Assembly (NCBI GenBank): GCA_028290765.1 | Contig: JAQGJF010001126.1 | Span: 1 to 5,476 of the forward strand | Direction: 5' to 3' | From: Tardiphaga sp. | GTDB lineage: Bacteria; Pseudomonadota; Alphaproteobacteria; Rhizobiales; Xanthobacteraceae | DNA length: 5,476 bases | Part shown: piece after piece, positions 5,163 to 5,476 of the stretch | How the letters are laid out: every line of letters begins with the position of its first letter | Numbering within the stretch: the first letter of the stretch is position 1 | Position numbers and translations under genes: made by a program | Notes under the pieces: model-generated | What the model was told of the DNA's origin: nothing | The model's input: the letters and a program-made list of their open reading frames with translations, nothing else | The model's database searches: none

Positions 5163-5476
5163 TCAAACCCTGGCAAGTTTCCATTCGTCGTGCCAGGTGG
5201 TGAATCGCCCGTTGTCGCGCTCGCCGCCATGCCATGCGGCCGTAACCATGCCGTTCGCGGCGACCATGATCACAGCATCGAGTCCGCTCGATCGGCGCAG
5301 GGTATCGATCGCCTGTTGTGGGGTCTGCGCGATCGGTCCGGCGACATTGAACGAGGTATTGACCGACATCTCGACGCCGATGTGGCGGCCGAGCGCTTTC
5401 AGATAGGCGTAGGTGAGGGGATCGTCTTCGGCCCGCACGATCTGGATCCGGCCGGTACCGTCGGCGTGAATCACCG
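5163..5476 (-). CDS. Carbamoyltransferase, NodU/CmcH type, C-terminal fragment (continues off the right edge)
   Basis: On the minus strand the frame enters at the right edge and ends at TGA (5165-5163), leaving 103 full codons. The visible sequence matches the C-terminal domain of O-carbamoyltransferases: VIHADGTGRIQIV (residues 1-13 of the fragment), SVNTSFNVAGPI (37-48), TPQQAIDTLRRS (51-62) and LDAVIM (65-70). These enzymes transfer the carbamoyl group of carbamoyl phosphate to a hydroxyl of a sugar or natural product; NodU, CmcH and TobZ are characterised members. The GTG at 5474 is an internal valine codon, not a start. The last residues (KLARV) extend past the conserved domain. The gene is convergent with the GTPase gene, with stops 15 bases apart. 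The catalytic HxxH region lies outside the window, so activity and substrate cannot be judged. Confidence 0.85.
   Translation of the reverse strand, partial: VIHADGTGRIQIVRAEDDPLTYAYLKALGRHIGVEMSVNTSFNVAGPIAQTPQQAIDTLRRSSGLDAVIMVAANGMVTAAWHGGERDNGRFTTWHDEWKLARV

Noticed and set aside
5474..5476. GTG near 5474 as the start of a 103-residue protein
   Set aside because: The conserved carbamoyltransferase motif begins right at the edge, and such enzymes are several hundred residues long, so the gene continues outside the window.

Overview
The window reads as ordinary chromosomal DNA of a high-GC alphaproteobacterium. The release-factor sequence, the collagen-like lipoprotein and a GC-rich intergenic hairpin all look like Bradyrhizobium/Rhodopseudomonas (Nitrobacteraceae). 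That placement rests on recalled similarity, because no search was possible. No tRNA, rRNA, CRISPR array, insertion sequence or phage gene is visible.

Layout, left to right. (1) The 3' portion of prfB (release factor 2) enters from the left edge. Its first bases hold CTTTGAC, the RF2 programmed +1 frameshift site, in the phase needed to join an upstream reading frame to the visible one. (2) Two bases after the prfB stop comes an NAD(P)-dependent dehydrogenase of the 3-hydroxyisobutyrate dehydrogenase family, probably co-transcribed. (3) A gene-poor stretch of about 360 bases holds a strong hairpin (possible terminator) and a second inverted repeat. (4) A small predicted lipoprotein carries 22 uninterrupted Gly-X-Y collagen triplets and a C-terminal segment with four cysteines. 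A 12-bp perfect hairpin follows it. (5) A cytoplasmic CE4/NodB-fold deacetylase closely resembles the Helicobacter pylori PgdA type. (6) A 109-residue protein starting Met-Cys-x-x-Cys overlaps by 8 bases a COG0523/CobW-family metallochaperone GTPase. The two form a tight, translationally coupled pair. (7) On the opposite strand, converging on the GTPase gene, is the C-terminal part of a NodU/CmcH-type carbamoyltransferase that runs off the right edge.

The genes do not form one pathway. prfB plus the dehydrogenase look like one unit, the lipoprotein and the deacetylase look like single genes, and the small CxxC protein plus the GTPase form a third unit. The best candidates for undescribed biology are the CxxC-protein/COG0523 pair, which may be a metal-delivery module, and the short collagen-like lipoprotein with its cysteine-rich tail. 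The rest appears to be recognisable housekeeping or accessory metabolism.
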